This document shows positions 16,589-26,258 of a stretch of 64,000 nucleotides of DNA, piece by piece. The stretch covers positions 248,927 through 312,926 of the forward strand of contig NZ_QSCM01000002.1 of the NCBI RefSeq assembly GCF_003463065.1. The letters run 5' to 3'. Under the pieces are notes generated by a model, which saw only the letters and a list, made by a program, of their open reading frames with translations, did not search any database and was not told the DNA's origin. Every line of letters begins with the position of its first letter. The stretch's first letter is position 1. The position numbers and the translations under genes were made by a program. The stretch is from Blautia sp. OF03-15BH. GTDB lineage: Bacteria; Bacillota; Clostridia; Lachnospirales; Lachnospiraceae.

Positions 16589-17038
16589 CTATGCAAAAGT
16601 ATTTTCATCAAGAATGATGGTGAAAGGTCCATCATTACAGAGTTCCACTTTCATCTCTGCTCCGAATACTCCATGTTCGACTACCGGAACACTCTCTCTG
16701 CAATGCTTCAGCATATATTCATAGAGCTTCTCAGCTTCAGCAGGGGGGCCTGCTTCTGTAAAGCTTGGCCGGTTTCCATGACGGCAGTTTGCGTAAAGTG
16801 TAAACTGCGATACCAGAAGGATTTCTCCATCTACGTCCTTCAAAGAAAGATTTGTCTTTCCATTTTCGTCTTCAAAAATCCGAAGACCAAGCATTTTTTT
16901 CAGATACTTGTCAGCGATCGCTTCATCATCCGAAGCACCTATTCCTACAAAAACCAGAAAACCCTTTTTGATCTTTCCGACAACTTCCTGATCTACCGTG
17001 ACGGATGCACGGGTCACTCTCTGTATTACTAGTCTCAT
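16589..17038 (-). CDS. dtd: D-aminoacyl-tRNA deacylase
   Basis: 149-aa enzyme that hydrolyses D-amino acids from mischarged tRNA. The family motifs are SQFTLYA near residue 77 and NDGPFT near 136, and the start MRLVIQRVTRASV is typical. Length is normal. Its ATG overlaps the stop of the upstream kinase-like gene by four bases, so they are cotranscribed. A structured repeat begins three bases past its stop codon. Confidence 0.95.
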   Translation of the reverse strand: MRLVIQRVTRASVTVDQEVVGKIKKGFLVFVGIGASDDEAIADKYLKKMLGLRIFEDENGKTNLSLKDVDGEILLVSQFTLYANCRHGNRPSFTEAGPPAEAEKLYEYMLKHCRESVPVVEHGVFGAEMKVELCNDGPFTIILDENTFA

Positions 17039-17670
17039 TTCTTACTGGCAGCCGCTTCCTTGATCGCAACAAAGTTCAGGATTGCCTCTACAGAACCCTC
17101 AATGCCACAGGCACTGCTGTCTATGCAGAGCTGATAGCTGGCTGCATCTCCCCATTTCTTATTAGAATAATAGTTATAGTAGCTGGCACGTTTTTTATCT
17201 GTTTTCAGAATGGAATCCTTTGCCTTGGAATCCGTCAGATCATATTTGGCTGCAATACGACGGATACGGCTTTCAAGCGGTGCATGAACAAAGACAGACA
17301 CCAGATTCGGATTTTCAGCCAGTGCATAATCTGCACAACGTCCAACCATGACACAAGGACCTTCTTTAGCGATTTCCTTGATGGCGTTAAACTGAGCCAG
17401 AAAAACTTTATGATTGATCGGCATATCTGCAAAAGCAGAAGACGAATAACCCATGGAATAGGTATCCATTACCAGAGAATACAAGAAACTGTTCGTCGGG
17501 CGCTCATCGTGATTTTCAAAAATCTCCTGACACATACCGCTGTCTTTCGCTGCGCGGTCAAGAAGCTCACTGTCATAACATTTGATCCCGAGTCTTTCTG
17601 CTACTTTCTCACCGATCTCTCTTCCGCCACTTCCATACTGTCTTCCGATTGTAATAATTGATTTTGCCAT
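17035..17670 (-). CDS. Cytidylate kinase-like protein
   Basis: 211-aa P-loop protein of the cytidylate kinase-like family. It starts MAKSIITIGRQYGSGGREIG, where GRQYGSGGREIG replaces the usual GxxGxGK(S/T) loop, as in many clostridial members. Residues RIAAKYDLTDSKAKD and KKRASYYNYYSNKKWGD form the lid/substrate region. A true CMP kinase role is not certain. The start at 17670 follows AAAGGA; upstream in-frame codons lack one. It overlaps dtd by four bases. Confidence 0.8.
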   Translation of the reverse strand: MAKSIITIGRQYGSGGREIGEKVAERLGIKCYDSELLDRAAKDSGMCQEIFENHDERPTNSFLYSLVMDTYSMGYSSSAFADMPINHKVFLAQFNAIKEIAKEGPCVMVGRCADYALAENPNLVSVFVHAPLESRIRRIAAKYDLTDSKAKDSILKTDKKRASYYNYYSNKKWGDAASYQLCIDSSACGIEGSVEAILNFVAIKEAAASKK

Positions 17671-17788
17671 ACACAACACGTCCTTTCCTGATTCACTCAA
17701 AACGATATGGCAAGCCATTTACAACCTACCACAAAGAATGAATTCTTCTTTTGTGAATAGTATAGCATGAAAACAAAAAAATGTACAT

Positions 17789-18703
17789 TTATTTTGGTAA
17801 TTTTTTCAAAAGTTTTTCAAAATATTCTGGCAATGGTGCTGAGAATTCCATATATTCTCCCGTTGCAGGGTGATCAAAGCCCAAGATCATGGCATGCAGA
17901 GTCTGGCCTTCCAGATGGAACGGATTTTCTTTCGGACCATAGACTTCATCTCCCAAAAGCGGATGATGCATACTGGAAAAATGAACACGGATCTGATGTG
18001 TCCGCCCGGTCTCCAGCTGACACTCCACATAGGTATAATTACGAAATCGTTCCAATACCCGGTAATGCGTCACCGCTTCCTTTCCGTTCTTATAATTAAT
18101 GGCCATTTTTTTTCGTTCTACCGGATGGCGGCCAATCGGAGCGTTGATCGTCCCTTCCTCTTCTTTCAAATTTCCATATACGATAGCCCGGTATCTTCTG
18201 GTAATGGAATGTACCTTCAGCTGTTCAGCGATTGAACGGTGGGCAATGTCGTTTTTACATACCAGAAGGGAACCTGTGGTATCCCGGTCGATCCGATGGA
18301 CGATCCCGGGCCGCAGAACACCATTAATACCGGAAAGACTGTTTCCACAATGATACAGCAGAGCATTGACCAGTGTCCCGCTGTAATGACCTGCTCCGGG
18401 ATGAACAACCATTCCCTTCGGCTTATTGACGACAAGAACATCACTGTCCTCATAAAGAATATCCAATGGAATATCTTCCGGAAGAATATCCGGTTCCATG
18501 GCCGGAGGGATCCGGATCTCAATCTCATCCTTCTCACGAAGGCGGTAGTTCGCTTTCAGAGGTCTCCCGTTTAACGTTACCATGCCTTCTTTTAAAAGTT
18601 TCTGAATATAAGAACGGGAGAGCTCTGAAAGCTCTCCTGACAAAAACTTATCGATCCGTTCACCGGCTTTTTCCGCACTGATTTCATACGTAAATTCGTC
18701 CAT
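17789..18703 (-). CDS. rluD: RluA/RluD-family pseudouridine synthase
   Basis: 304-aa enzyme that converts uridine to pseudouridine, probably in 23S rRNA. An N-terminal S4 RNA-binding domain (GERIDKFLSGELSELSRSYIQKLL) is followed by the catalytic domain with HRIDRDTTGSLL containing the essential Asp and by GRTHQIRVH. Length is normal for RluD. It follows lspA by 12 bases on the - strand, the same order as in many Firmicutes. Confidence 0.93.
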   Translation of the reverse strand: MDEFTYEISAEKAGERIDKFLSGELSELSRSYIQKLLKEGMVTLNGRPLKANYRLREKDEIEIRIPPAMEPDILPEDIPLDILYEDSDVLVVNKPKGMVVHPGAGHYSGTLVNALLYHCGNSLSGINGVLRPGIVHRIDRDTTGSLLVCKNDIAHRSIAEQLKVHSITRRYRAIVYGNLKEEEGTINAPIGRHPVERKKMAINYKNGKEAVTHYRVLERFRNYTYVECQLETGRTHQIRVHFSSMHHPLLGDEVYGPKENPFHLEGQTLHAMILGFDHPATGEYMEFSAPLPEYFEKLLKKLPK

Positions 18704-18715
18704 TTGTCCTCCCTG

Positions 18716-19225
18716 TCATTTTTTTCTGGAAAGGCAGGAAAACTCCTCCTCTCCCGTAATCAGATATAAAATGGCAAATAATGCCACTCCCACAGTTACA
18801 TATATATCTGCCACGTTAAACACCGGAAAATCAATCAGTGAAAAGTAAAAAAAATCAATGACATAGCCCAGACGCAGACGGTCAATGAGATTTCCGATCC
18901 CTCCGGCTGCGATCATGGTAAGAGATACCAGGAAGGGAATATATTTCCTTTTTTTAGGAAAACGCCGGAATAAAAATATGGTCAATACAAGAATCAACCC
19001 AGTTCCAAAAAGAAACATCCAGCGCATATTTTCAAAAATTCCAAAAGCAGCTCCCCTGTTTTCCAGATAAAGCAGTTCAAAAACACCAGGAATCCATACG
19101 ATGGCATCCTGATCCTTCAGTTTTTGAACTGCCAATACCTTCGTACACTGATCAATCGCTACAAGCAACAGAAGCGCCGCCAGACATCCCAGGATGTACC
19201 GGCGGTCATTTTGTTTATTCTCCAT
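18716..19225 (-). CDS. lspA: Lipoprotein signal peptidase (signal peptidase II)
   Basis: 170-aa membrane aspartic peptidase that removes signal peptides from lipoproteins. Four hydrophobic segments are visible. The two catalytic Asp residues lie in GGIGNLIDRL and FNVADIYVTVG. The start MENKQND at 19225 follows GGAGAAGAAG and lies within the last codons of aroB, indicating coupled translation. Confidence 0.95.
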   Translation of the reverse strand: MENKQNDRRYILGCLAALLLLVAIDQCTKVLAVQKLKDQDAIVWIPGVFELLYLENRGAAFGIFENMRWMFLFGTGLILVLTIFLFRRFPKKRKYIPFLVSLTMIAAGGIGNLIDRLRLGYVIDFFYFSLIDFPVFNVADIYVTVGVALFAILYLITGEEEFSCLSRKK

Positions 19226-20336
19226 CTTCTTCTCCGTTATCAAGGAAATAATGGACGGCAGAGCGGATCTCATCATCTGTCACTTTGAAATCCACATAAG
19301 CATGTCCGATGCTCTTTAAAAGAATGAATTTAATCTGACCATGTTCCATCTTTTTATCGGATTTGGTCGCCTTGACAACCTCGTTCTCGTCCAGGGCATC
19401 CAGAAAGATCGGGAGATCAAAGCCAACATTCATATCACGGATTTCAAAAAACTCCTCATTGGTAAGAAGTCCTCTCTTCCAGGAAATGTAGGCGGCACAG
19501 AGATAACCGAGAGCAACACACTGACCGTGAAGCATCTGAAAATCCTGAAGCTTTTCAATTGCATGACCTACGGTATGCCCAAGATTCAGAAGAGCCCGTT
19601 CCCCTTTTTCTGTCGGATCTTTTTCAACAACTGCTTTTTTGATCTTCATGCTTTCCAGAACCATCGTTCTCAGGACAGCCACCTCGCGATCCTGGATCTC
19701 AGACATCTGGTTGATGCACCACTCATAATAGGAAGCGTTTTTGATCAGACCATGCTTTAATACCTCACCCATACCACAGGCAAACTGCTCGGCCGTAAGG
19801 GTTTTCAACGTGGAAAGATTTGCATAGACAAGCGCAGGATGATGGAACGCACCTACCATATTCTTGTAGCCGTCAAAGTCCACTCCTGTTTTTCCACCGA
19901 TACTGCTGTCTACCTGTGCCAGCAGTGTCGTCGGAATCTGGATAAAGTCAATTCCGCGGAGATACGTAGCAGCTGCATAACCGGTAAGATCTCCGGTCAC
20001 GCCTCCACCAAGAGCAGCCAGAATATCTTTCCGGTCAAAATGAGCTCCGATCAGATGACGATAGAGTTCTCTCACCGTATCCAGCGTTTTGGAAGCTTCT
20101 CCAGCCGGGAAAGTAAATACACTTACTTCCGCAAAACTTTTTTCAAGAACCGCTTTTACCGGAGTCAGATACAGGGACGCTACTGTACTGTCTGTCACGA
20201 TACAGATTTTCCTGTTTTCCGGCTCCAGTACTTTTACGGCTTCTGTTATGCCGTCAAAATTCTCTTCCAGATAAATATCATAAGAAGTTTTCTGCCCTGT
20301 TTTTACCGTAAGGGCTTTTTTTATTTCTTCACTCAT
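19215..20336 (-). CDS. aroB: 3-dehydroquinate synthase
   Basis: 373-aa NAD- and metal-dependent enzyme, second step of the shikimate pathway. Typical stretches are GGGVTGDLTGYAAATYLRGIDFIQIPTTLLAQVDSSIGGKTG (split here as LGGGVTGDLTG and SSIGGKTGVD), LKHGLIK and the metal ligands in NLGHTVGHAIE and LHGQCVALG. It is the only aromatic gene in the cluster and lies between ylmH and lspA. Confidence 0.95.
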   Translation of the reverse strand: MSEEIKKALTVKTGQKTSYDIYLEENFDGITEAVKVLEPENRKICIVTDSTVASLYLTPVKAVLEKSFAEVSVFTFPAGEASKTLDTVRELYRHLIGAHFDRKDILAALGGGVTGDLTGYAAATYLRGIDFIQIPTTLLAQVDSSIGGKTGVDFDGYKNMVGAFHHPALVYANLSTLKTLTAEQFACGMGEVLKHGLIKNASYYEWCINQMSEIQDREVAVLRTMVLESMKIKKAVVEKDPTEKGERALLNLGHTVGHAIEKLQDFQMLHGQCVALGYLCAAYISWKRGLLTNEEFFEIRDMNVGFDLPIFLDALDENEVVKATKSDKKMEHGQIKFILLKSIGHAYVDFKVTDDEIRSAVHYFLDNGEEDGE

Positions 20337-20354
20337 CTCTATTTTTCCTCGCTT

Positions 20355-21110
20355 TTACAAATATTTCTCTATTTCGATGACATAACGGCCTTTTTTCGTC
20401 TGTCCCTCGAACGACAACAGACGGAAACGGCCGAAGCCGCGAACAGAGATCAGATCGTTCTCCTTTAACTGACAACCATTGGAGGTCACCAGCCTGCCGT
20501 TTACAAAGACTTTTCCCTCTTCAATAAGAGAAACCAGGCTGCTCCTGGAGGACTTCAGTGCTACAGATATGACGCTGTCCAGACGTACCGTATTCACAGT
20601 TCCACGAAGGCGTTCCGTTCGTTCCGTCACCTGTATCTCATCAGGATCTGCAGGTTCTACCCGAACCGGTGTATGACGTACTCTGGTCAATTCCTGTTGC
20701 AGAAAAGGGGCAATCCCTTCTTCACAGAAGAAGATTGCTTCTTTTTCCCCGATCAGGATATCTCCGATCTTTGAACGATCCACACCAAGATTTAAAAGAG
20801 CTCCAAGGTAATCCCTATGGCTCAGATCCTCTGCAAACTTCTTCTGAAGAGGACGAATCTTTAATGAAACAACAGGAAAGTCATAATTATAAGAAAGAGC
20901 ATCAGGAAGAAAGGCTGCTATCTGACGCTCTGCATGTTCATAGCCGCCAAAGAGCCTGTATGAAACATATGCAAACTCTTTTACGCAACTATGAAAAATA
21001 TTCAGTTCATTAAGATTCATAAAATCGGTAAAGACCACGATCCCTCGCCGGTCGGCTGCGCCGGCCAGATCTTTTAATCTCTTTTTAAACAGTTCTTCTT
21101 CCCGATTCAT
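20355..21110 (-). CDS. ylmH: YlmH-like S4-domain RNA-binding protein
   Basis: 251-aa protein with an N-terminal globular part (FTDFMNLNELNIF, SYNYDFPVVSLKIRP, DYLGALLNLGVDRSKIGDI) and a C-terminal S4 domain (RLDSVISVALKSSRSSLVSLIEEGKVFVNG in part). YlmH binds the ribosome and helps rescue stalled complexes in Bacillus. It is adjacent to sepF and yggS as in the Firmicutes division cluster. Confidence 0.92.
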   Translation of the reverse strand: MNREEELFKKRLKDLAGAADRRGIVVFTDFMNLNELNIFHSCVKEFAYVSYRLFGGYEHAERQIAAFLPDALSYNYDFPVVSLKIRPLQKKFAEDLSHRDYLGALLNLGVDRSKIGDILIGEKEAIFFCEEGIAPFLQQELTRVRHTPVRVEPADPDEIQVTERTERLRGTVNTVRLDSVISVALKSSRSSLVSLIEEGKVFVNGRLVTSNGCQLKENDLISVRGFGRFRLLSFEGQTKKGRYVIEIEKYL

Positions 21111-21121
21111 CTTTGTTTCTC

Positions 21122-21718
21122 CTAGAATCTGGAGGAATGAACAGACGGCACGTCAAAGGAACCGCCTAAGATCTCCTGAATATCACCGGATACATCCACC
21201 GTAGACGGAGTGATAATAAAGATATAACCGCTGATCTTCTGAAGAGTGCCATTGATCGCATAGCAGGACCCGGAAGAGAAATCAATGATACGCTGTGCAA
21301 TATCAAGATCCAGTCCTTCCATATTCAGAACTACCGTACAACCGCCAAGCAATGTTTCTGTGATCTCTCTGGCGTCCTCCATGGACTTTGGCTTGATCAC
21401 ACAGACTTCCATTCCGCTGCTCTTTCTCGGACGGATGGGAGAAACCTTACTGCTGGTCACAGGCTGAGCCTTGAGCTGTCTGGGACGCTCGGAAACGGAT
21501 GCTTTCGGCGCAACTGTCTTGGCTTTTCTGGCTTCTTTGATCTTGAAGTCATCCTGAAAATCATCATCCTCATCAAAATCGTCATTCTTTTTGAAAAAAT
21601 GTTTTTTTGCAGGGCGTTCTTCCTCAAATTCGTCATCAATCTCATCATCCAGATAATCATCGTCATCATAATCATCGTTTAGTTTCATGACGTTTAAGAA
21701 TTTGTCTAATACTCCCAT
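21122..21718 (-). CDS. sepF: Cell division protein SepF
   Basis: 198-aa FtsZ-binding protein. A membrane-targeting helix starts MGVLDKFLNVMKLN, followed by a highly acidic Asp/Glu linker (residues about 15-65) and the SepF core (VCVIKPKSMEDAREITETLL, GCTVVLNMEGLD, QRIIDFSSGSCYAINGTLQK). The acidic linker is longer than in Bacillus. It anchors and bundles FtsZ at the division site. The start at 21718 has a purine-rich SD and lies 15 bases after yggS. Confidence 0.95.
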   Translation of the reverse strand: MGVLDKFLNVMKLNDDYDDDDYLDDEIDDEFEEERPAKKHFFKKNDDFDEDDDFQDDFKIKEARKAKTVAPKASVSERPRQLKAQPVTSSKVSPIRPRKSSGMEVCVIKPKSMEDAREITETLLGGCTVVLNMEGLDLDIAQRIIDFSSGSCYAINGTLQKISGYIFIITPSTVDVSGDIQEILGGSFDVPSVHSSRF

Positions 21719-21733
21719 TTCTATCTCCTATCT

Positions 21734-22435
21734 TTATCCAATCTGATAATTTCTTTCTCCGAAGATTCCGGTCCCTACACGGACCATGGTTGCACCTTCT
21801 TCAATGGCTACCTCGTAATCGCCGGTCATTCCCATGCTAAGATGATGCATAGTAACATTATCAATGTTTTTCGCGGCGATGTCAACAGATAATTTTCTCA
21901 ATTTTACAAAATATTGACGATTTTCTTCAGCATTCTCAACAAAAGGTGCGATCGTCATAAGACCTTCTACACGAATGTTGGACAGTTTTGCAATTTCGCG
22001 AATTGCTTTTTCTGTTTCCTCTACCAGAAAGCCTGATTTGCTTTCCTCCTGAGCTACATTGACCTCCACAAGGACCGGCATGATACGGTCATGCTTTTTT
22101 GCCTCTGCATTGACCGCTTCTGCAAGACGGATGGAATCAATGGAATGGATCAGCACCGCCCGGTCAATCACATATTTGATCTTATTTGTCTGCAGGTGGC
22201 CGATCATATGAAAATGGAGATTTTTCGGGAGCACTTCATATTTATCACGGAGCTCCTGCGGTTTATTTTCTCCAAATTCCACGATTCCGGCTGCCATGAT
22301 CTCCTCAATCATTTCAACCGGTTTTGTTTTGCTCACAGCAACAAGAAGAACCTCCTCCCGTTTCCGGCCGCTTCTGTCACAGGCCGCCTGGATCCGTTTT
22401 TCCACATCGTTCAGATTATCGAGCAGCATACTCAT
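21734..22435 (-). CDS. PLP homeostasis protein YggS/YlmE
   Basis: 233-aa protein with a single TIM barrel that binds pyridoxal phosphate. The cofactor Lys lies in LVAVSKTKPVEMI and the phosphate loop in HHLSMGMTGDYEVAIEEG. It controls free PLP level and has no known catalytic reaction. It is the usual neighbour of sepF. Confidence 0.94.
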   Translation of the reverse strand: MSMLLDNLNDVEKRIQAACDRSGRKREEVLLVAVSKTKPVEMIEEIMAAGIVEFGENKPQELRDKYEVLPKNLHFHMIGHLQTNKIKYVIDRAVLIHSIDSIRLAEAVNAEAKKHDRIMPVLVEVNVAQEESKSGFLVEETEKAIREIAKLSNIRVEGLMTIAPFVENAEENRQYFVKLRKLSVDIAAKNIDNVTMHHLSMGMTGDYEVAIEEGATMVRVGTGIFGERNYQIG

Positions 22436-22460
22436 TCTTTACACTTCACTTTCTTATCGT

Positions 22461-23900
22461 TTAATAATGGATCACAATATCCTCGTCATTGACAGTATCT
22501 GCATTCAGGGCAATGTGATCGTACTGGGCCAGTCCAAAGGTAGACCCTGCTTCTACAATGCAATATTCTTCATTTTCATCAATAATGGTGATCTCACGGA
22601 ATACGGCATACCCCTTGTTTATATTATAAACGCCACTGATGGATTCCGTCTCCTGGATCGTGTATGTTTTCTGGCTGTTCTGTTTGCGAAGCTCATCGCC
22701 TTTCTGGAAACTGGAACAGTCCACAAGAAAACCATCCTCTGTTTTATCGTACACAGTAACTGTTTTTGTTTTTACAGACTCTGTTCCGTTTTTATCCACC
22801 ACCGGACACAACACACTGATCTCAGAGGGTGTACTGGTCGTTTCCCGGTCATAAACGGCAAACTCCTCAGGAATCTTGTAGAAACTTTTTATAGCAATAG
22901 CAGAATTTGGAATCTTCAGGCCGGTCTTCCGATTCAGTACAAGTTCAATATCAACATAACGTTCCGATGCGTAAAGACTCATACATTTATCCATAGACAG
23001 GATCCCGATATACGAATTTCCCACTTTCTGGATCTGAAGTCCTGCATAAAAGATCGTGTCATCTTTTAAAAAGCGAAATTTTACACTGTTGTTTGCAGCC
23101 AGCTCTGTCGCCATTTTCTGATCCAGGAGAATACAGAGATACCAGTTTTCCTCTGTCACCAGTTTGTAGATCGGATCTCCGCTCTTAACATTTTTGTTCA
23201 TCCGCAGATTCTTTTTTTCATAATTTTTCTGTTCAAAATCGGATGCCGTGAGTGATTCCGGAAGCTTTGATTCAAAACCGTCCGTAGAAAAAACAACGAT
23301 TCCTTCTGTTGGAGCCGTACAGGCATTGACAATCGAACTTCCGTCTGTTCCGGCTGTTTCCGAGATACCGGCTTCCAGAAGTGTGCTTTCCAGATCACCT
23401 TTGAAATTGTAAACTGCCTGGAAATTTTCCTGCTGAAAACCCAAAGAGAAACTTTCCATCTCTTCTTTCAGAATCTTCAGGGAATCTTCATCCAGCGTAC
23501 TCGTCTGCACAGCAGTGGTATCCTTTTCACTTCCCACACTTACCTTTTCCGGAACAAGAGAGGCGGAAAGGGAACCTTCATTCACCGAACAGACTGCCGT
23601 TCCACTTCCTGCTTTGCTTCCTTCTCTGACATAATAGCTGACACTGCCGGCATGATCTGCCGTAACGATCGTTTCTGTCCGGAGCGCAAGTGCATTGTAA
23701 CGATAGTTACCAGCCAGAGGACCAGCCGTTACTTCATAAGCTGTAATATGATCGGTCGTCACATACATGACAAGACAGATAATCATATATACAAAAATAA
23801 CACCGAACAGAACCGTTCCAATATTGAGGACCGGGCCATTTCTGTATTTTACGATCTTATTATTCTTTTTCCTGTTCAAAGAACTGTCCTCCTTATCCAA
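22461..23900 (-). CDS. HlyD-like membrane fusion protein
   Basis: 479-aa protein with a short basic N-terminus, one membrane segment (about 29-48, VLFGVIFVYMIICLVMYVTT), and an external part with biotinyl-lipoyl-like halves (RTETIVTADHAGSVSYYVREGSKAGSG near 75-100) and beta-rich domains. It resembles HlyD-type adaptor proteins but no pump gene is nearby. In Lachnospiraceae a gene of this kind often sits beside yggS/sepF. A role in division or envelope is inferred from position only. Confidence 0.75.
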   Translation of the reverse strand: MDKEDSSLNRKKNNKIVKYRNGPVLNIGTVLFGVIFVYMIICLVMYVTTDHITAYEVTAGPLAGNYRYNALALRTETIVTADHAGSVSYYVREGSKAGSGTAVCSVNEGSLSASLVPEKVSVGSEKDTTAVQTSTLDEDSLKILKEEMESFSLGFQQENFQAVYNFKGDLESTLLEAGISETAGTDGSSIVNACTAPTEGIVVFSTDGFESKLPESLTASDFEQKNYEKKNLRMNKNVKSGDPIYKLVTEENWYLCILLDQKMATELAANNSVKFRFLKDDTIFYAGLQIQKVGNSYIGILSMDKCMSLYASERYVDIELVLNRKTGLKIPNSAIAIKSFYKIPEEFAVYDRETTSTPSEISVLCPVVDKNGTESVKTKTVTVYDKTEDGFLVDCSSFQKGDELRKQNSQKTYTIQETESISGVYNINKGYAVFREITIIDENEEYCIVEAGSTFGLAQYDHIALNADTVNDEDIVIHY

Positions 23901-24014
23901 GGTATTTTACCACTTATTCCGCCATCTCACAACCGCTTTTTTGATTTCTTTTCTGACACGTATAAATTTCCAAAAATGGTCAACACTAACATAAAATCAT
24001 AAGGAGGAATTGAT

Positions 24015-24233
24015 ATGAATTCAAAATGGCTTGATTATACGACTCTGACTCTCGTCATCGTCGGTGCTGTCAACTGGGGCCTGGTTGGTTTCTTTAAATT
24101 TGATCTGGTTGCTTACCTTTTTGGTTCCTTGTCCCTGCTCTCAAGGATCATCTATGCACTTGTAGGGCTTTCCGGCCTTTACGTTCTCAGCATGTATGGC
24201 CGTATCATTGCTGTGGGAGAAGAAGGAGAATAA
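24015..24233 (+). CDS. DUF378 family small membrane protein (YuzA-like)
   Basis: 72-aa protein with two membrane segments and the family motif LTLVIVGAVNWGLVGFF, then RIIYALVGLSGLY. The function is unknown. AGGAGG at 24002-24007 is ideal. It is a lone + strand gene between two - strand operons and is followed by its own terminator. Confidence 0.9.
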   Translation: MNSKWLDYTTLTLVIVGAVNWGLVGFFKFDLVAYLFGSLSLLSRIIYALVGLSGLYVLSMYGRIIAVGEEGE

Positions 24234-24237
24234 AAAA

Positions 24238-24275
24238 ATAAAGGCTGCCTTCCTGTTTTGAAGACAGCCTTATCT
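24238..24275 (+). terminator. Terminator after the DUF378 gene
   Basis: AAGGCTGCCTTC pairs with GAAGACAGCCTT (one internal mismatch) around a short loop, followed by ATCTTTC. It could also serve the convergent - strand gene. Confidence 0.6.
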
Positions 24276-24287
24276 TTCGGATATGTA

Positions 24288-24707
24288 TTACAATGAAACA
24301 ATTACTTTTGATTTCGCGCATTCCGGAAGATCGCATTCGTTCATGGATACGCTTAGTACAAAATTCACACCAAAAGTTTCACCGATCTTATCAAGTTTTT
24401 CAACAGTAGCGCTGATGTCACAGCCTTCCAGTTTTGAAATCTTTAAGAAGCTGTCCAGGTACATCTGCTCCAGATCGTGATCCTGTGAAAGAATACCACA
24501 GATAAATCCGAGAAATTCGTCGCTGTTTCCAATGGGGAATGCGGAGGTATCAATCAAACGGATTTTATTGTTTAATTCATACATATGCTTCGCATTTTTG
24601 TCCAGGTAAACGATGCTGCCGTGGGCAGTTTTAATCTCCGTATTTACCTTGTCCAGTAATTGTTTTGTCTTTCCTTTGCCTTTCTCACCTGCGATGATCT
24701 GTATCAT
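24288..24707 (-). CDS. P-loop protein of unknown function (139 aa)
   Basis: Starts MIQIIAGEKGKGKTKQLLDK, a Walker A motif at residues 7-14. A hydrophobic strand SIVYLDKN could hold a Walker B-like element. Databases often label such clostridial proteins as twitching-motility-like ATPases, without evidence. The start at 24707 follows AAGGAGG; an upstream in-frame ATG does not. The gene lies alone between convergent and codirectional neighbours. Confidence 0.75.
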   Translation of the reverse strand: MIQIIAGEKGKGKTKQLLDKVNTEIKTAHGSIVYLDKNAKHMYELNNKIRLIDTSAFPIGNSDEFLGFICGILSQDHDLEQMYLDSFLKISKLEGCDISATVEKLDKIGETFGVNFVLSVSMNECDLPECAKSKVIVSL

Positions 24708-24780
24708 TGTAATCTCCTCCTTTAGTCTATCGACACAAGTATTATATTGCAATTATACTATATGGTTCTCAAAAATACAA

Positions 24781-25863
24781 CTATTTTTCGTTGATTTTAC
24801 CTAAAAGTTGATTCATTTCCTGATAGAGGCTTTCTTTGTCAGGTTCTTTCATGATTATCGTCACATAGGGATTGCCATATTTGTTCTTTGAGAGCAGGAC
24901 CAGACAGGCTCCGGCCTCACTGGTAGTACCTGTTTTGCCGCCCACTACCTCCACATCCTTCGGCGGAACTGCCTCATTGATGAAGTAGTGGTTCGTAGAT
25001 TCCCAGGTGATATTCCGCTCTTCCCCAGCCGTAGTACTGAAGGAAGCATAATAGGAATGACGGCTGATGATATCACGGAAATCGTCATTTTTCAATGCTT
25101 CATGAAAGATCAGGTACATATCGTATACGGTCGTATAATGATTTTCATCCTGAAGACCATGGGGATTCATAAAATGTGTGTTCACAGCTCCCAAAGCGGC
25201 AGCTTCCTCATTCATCATGGCAACAAAATTTTCCACTGTACCACCGACATTTTGGGCAACCGTCATAGCGGCATCGTTACCGGAATTGATCATCAGACCA
25301 AGCAGCAGCTCCCGAAGGCTTAAGACATCTCCAGGCTGGATCTCACAGACAGAGGAACCTATATCGATATCCTTACATTCCTCTCCCACGGTGATCATCT
25401 GATCCAGATTACCATTCTTCAGGGCAACCAGACAGGTCATAACCTTGGTCAGACTGGCTGGATAACGCCGCTCATGAACTGCCTTGGCATAAACGGTCTG
25501 ATGGTCTGCTTCTGAAAAAATAGCAGCAGAAACGGCATCTACGGAAAGATCCGGAAGAACCACGTCTTCTTCCGGAGCTACACAGAGATCTGATGCAAAG
25601 GAAGAAGAAAAATCACCATCAAAGCTGATATTGGTAAGGCCAAAGGCAGGATCTGTCTTATCATAGGCTCTTACCAGATCGATCTCATGACTCTTGAGAA
25701 GAAATTCATAACCAAGACCACACAGTAAAAGAACCAGAACTACCAGAAGAGAAACAAATTGAATGATCAGCCGCCGCTGTTTCCGCCTGCGGCTGATCTC
25801 CCTCCGGTAAGTACTCCTTCTTTCTCTGGGAATTGTTTTTTCATTTTTATTTGTACATCTCAC
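24781..25863 (-). CDS. D-alanyl-D-alanine carboxypeptidase (low-molecular-weight PBP)
   Basis: 360-aa serine peptidase that trims peptidoglycan stem peptides. A basic cytoplasmic N-terminus precedes one membrane segment (about 32-52, IIQFVSLLVVLVLLLCGLGY). The catalytic motifs are SLTK (about residue 137), SGN and KTGT. The C-terminal domain of DacA is absent, so the membrane segment is the anchor. It overlaps mgsA by 17 bases and lies at the end of the rodA-mgsA cluster. Confidence 0.92.
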   Translation of the reverse strand: MRCTNKNEKTIPRERRSTYRREISRRRKQRRLIIQFVSLLVVLVLLLCGLGYEFLLKSHEIDLVRAYDKTDPAFGLTNISFDGDFSSSFASDLCVAPEEDVVLPDLSVDAVSAAIFSEADHQTVYAKAVHERRYPASLTKVMTCLVALKNGNLDQMITVGEECKDIDIGSSVCEIQPGDVLSLRELLLGLMINSGNDAAMTVAQNVGGTVENFVAMMNEEAAALGAVNTHFMNPHGLQDENHYTTVYDMYLIFHEALKNDDFRDIISRHSYYASFSTTAGEERNITWESTNHYFINEAVPPKDVEVVGGKTGTTSEAGACLVLLSKNKYGNPYVTIIMKEPDKESLYQEMNQLLGKINEK

Positions 25864-26242
25864 GCCACTCTAAATCTCCTCTGTCTAATGATTTGATGAG
25901 CAATTCTGCCGTTGCCAGGTTTGTAGCCAGAGGAATGTTGTGTGTATCACAGAGGCGGAAAATATCTTTCACGTCCGGCTCAAATTTCTTGGGATTCATA
26001 GGATCCCGAAGGAAGATCATAAGGTCGATCCCATTATTTTCAATCTGGGCAGCCATCTGCTGGATCCCGCCCAGATGACCTGCCAGATACCGGTGAACGT
26101 TGAGATTGGTAACCTCTTCGATCAGCCGTCCGGTAGTATCTGTGGCATACACGGTATTTTTGCTCAGGATTCCTCTGTATGCAATGCAGAAATTCTGCAT
26201 TAAAATTTTCTTTGCGTCATGTGCAACTAATCCAATGTTCAT
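25847..26242 (-). CDS. mgsA: Methylglyoxal synthase
   Basis: 131-aa enzyme converting dihydroxyacetone phosphate to methylglyoxal and phosphate. Typical parts are MNIGLVAHDAKK, TDTTGRLI, AGHLGGIQQMAAQI and IFLRDPM with the catalytic Asp. The length is normal. It is encoded between rodA and a D,D-carboxypeptidase gene, an order known from clostridia. Confidence 0.95.
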   Translation of the reverse strand: MNIGLVAHDAKKILMQNFCIAYRGILSKNTVYATDTTGRLIEEVTNLNVHRYLAGHLGGIQQMAAQIENNGIDLMIFLRDPMNPKKFEPDVKDIFRLCDTHNIPLATNLATAELLIKSLDRGDLEWREMYK

Positions 26243-26258
26243 GATTTGCTACCCCCTG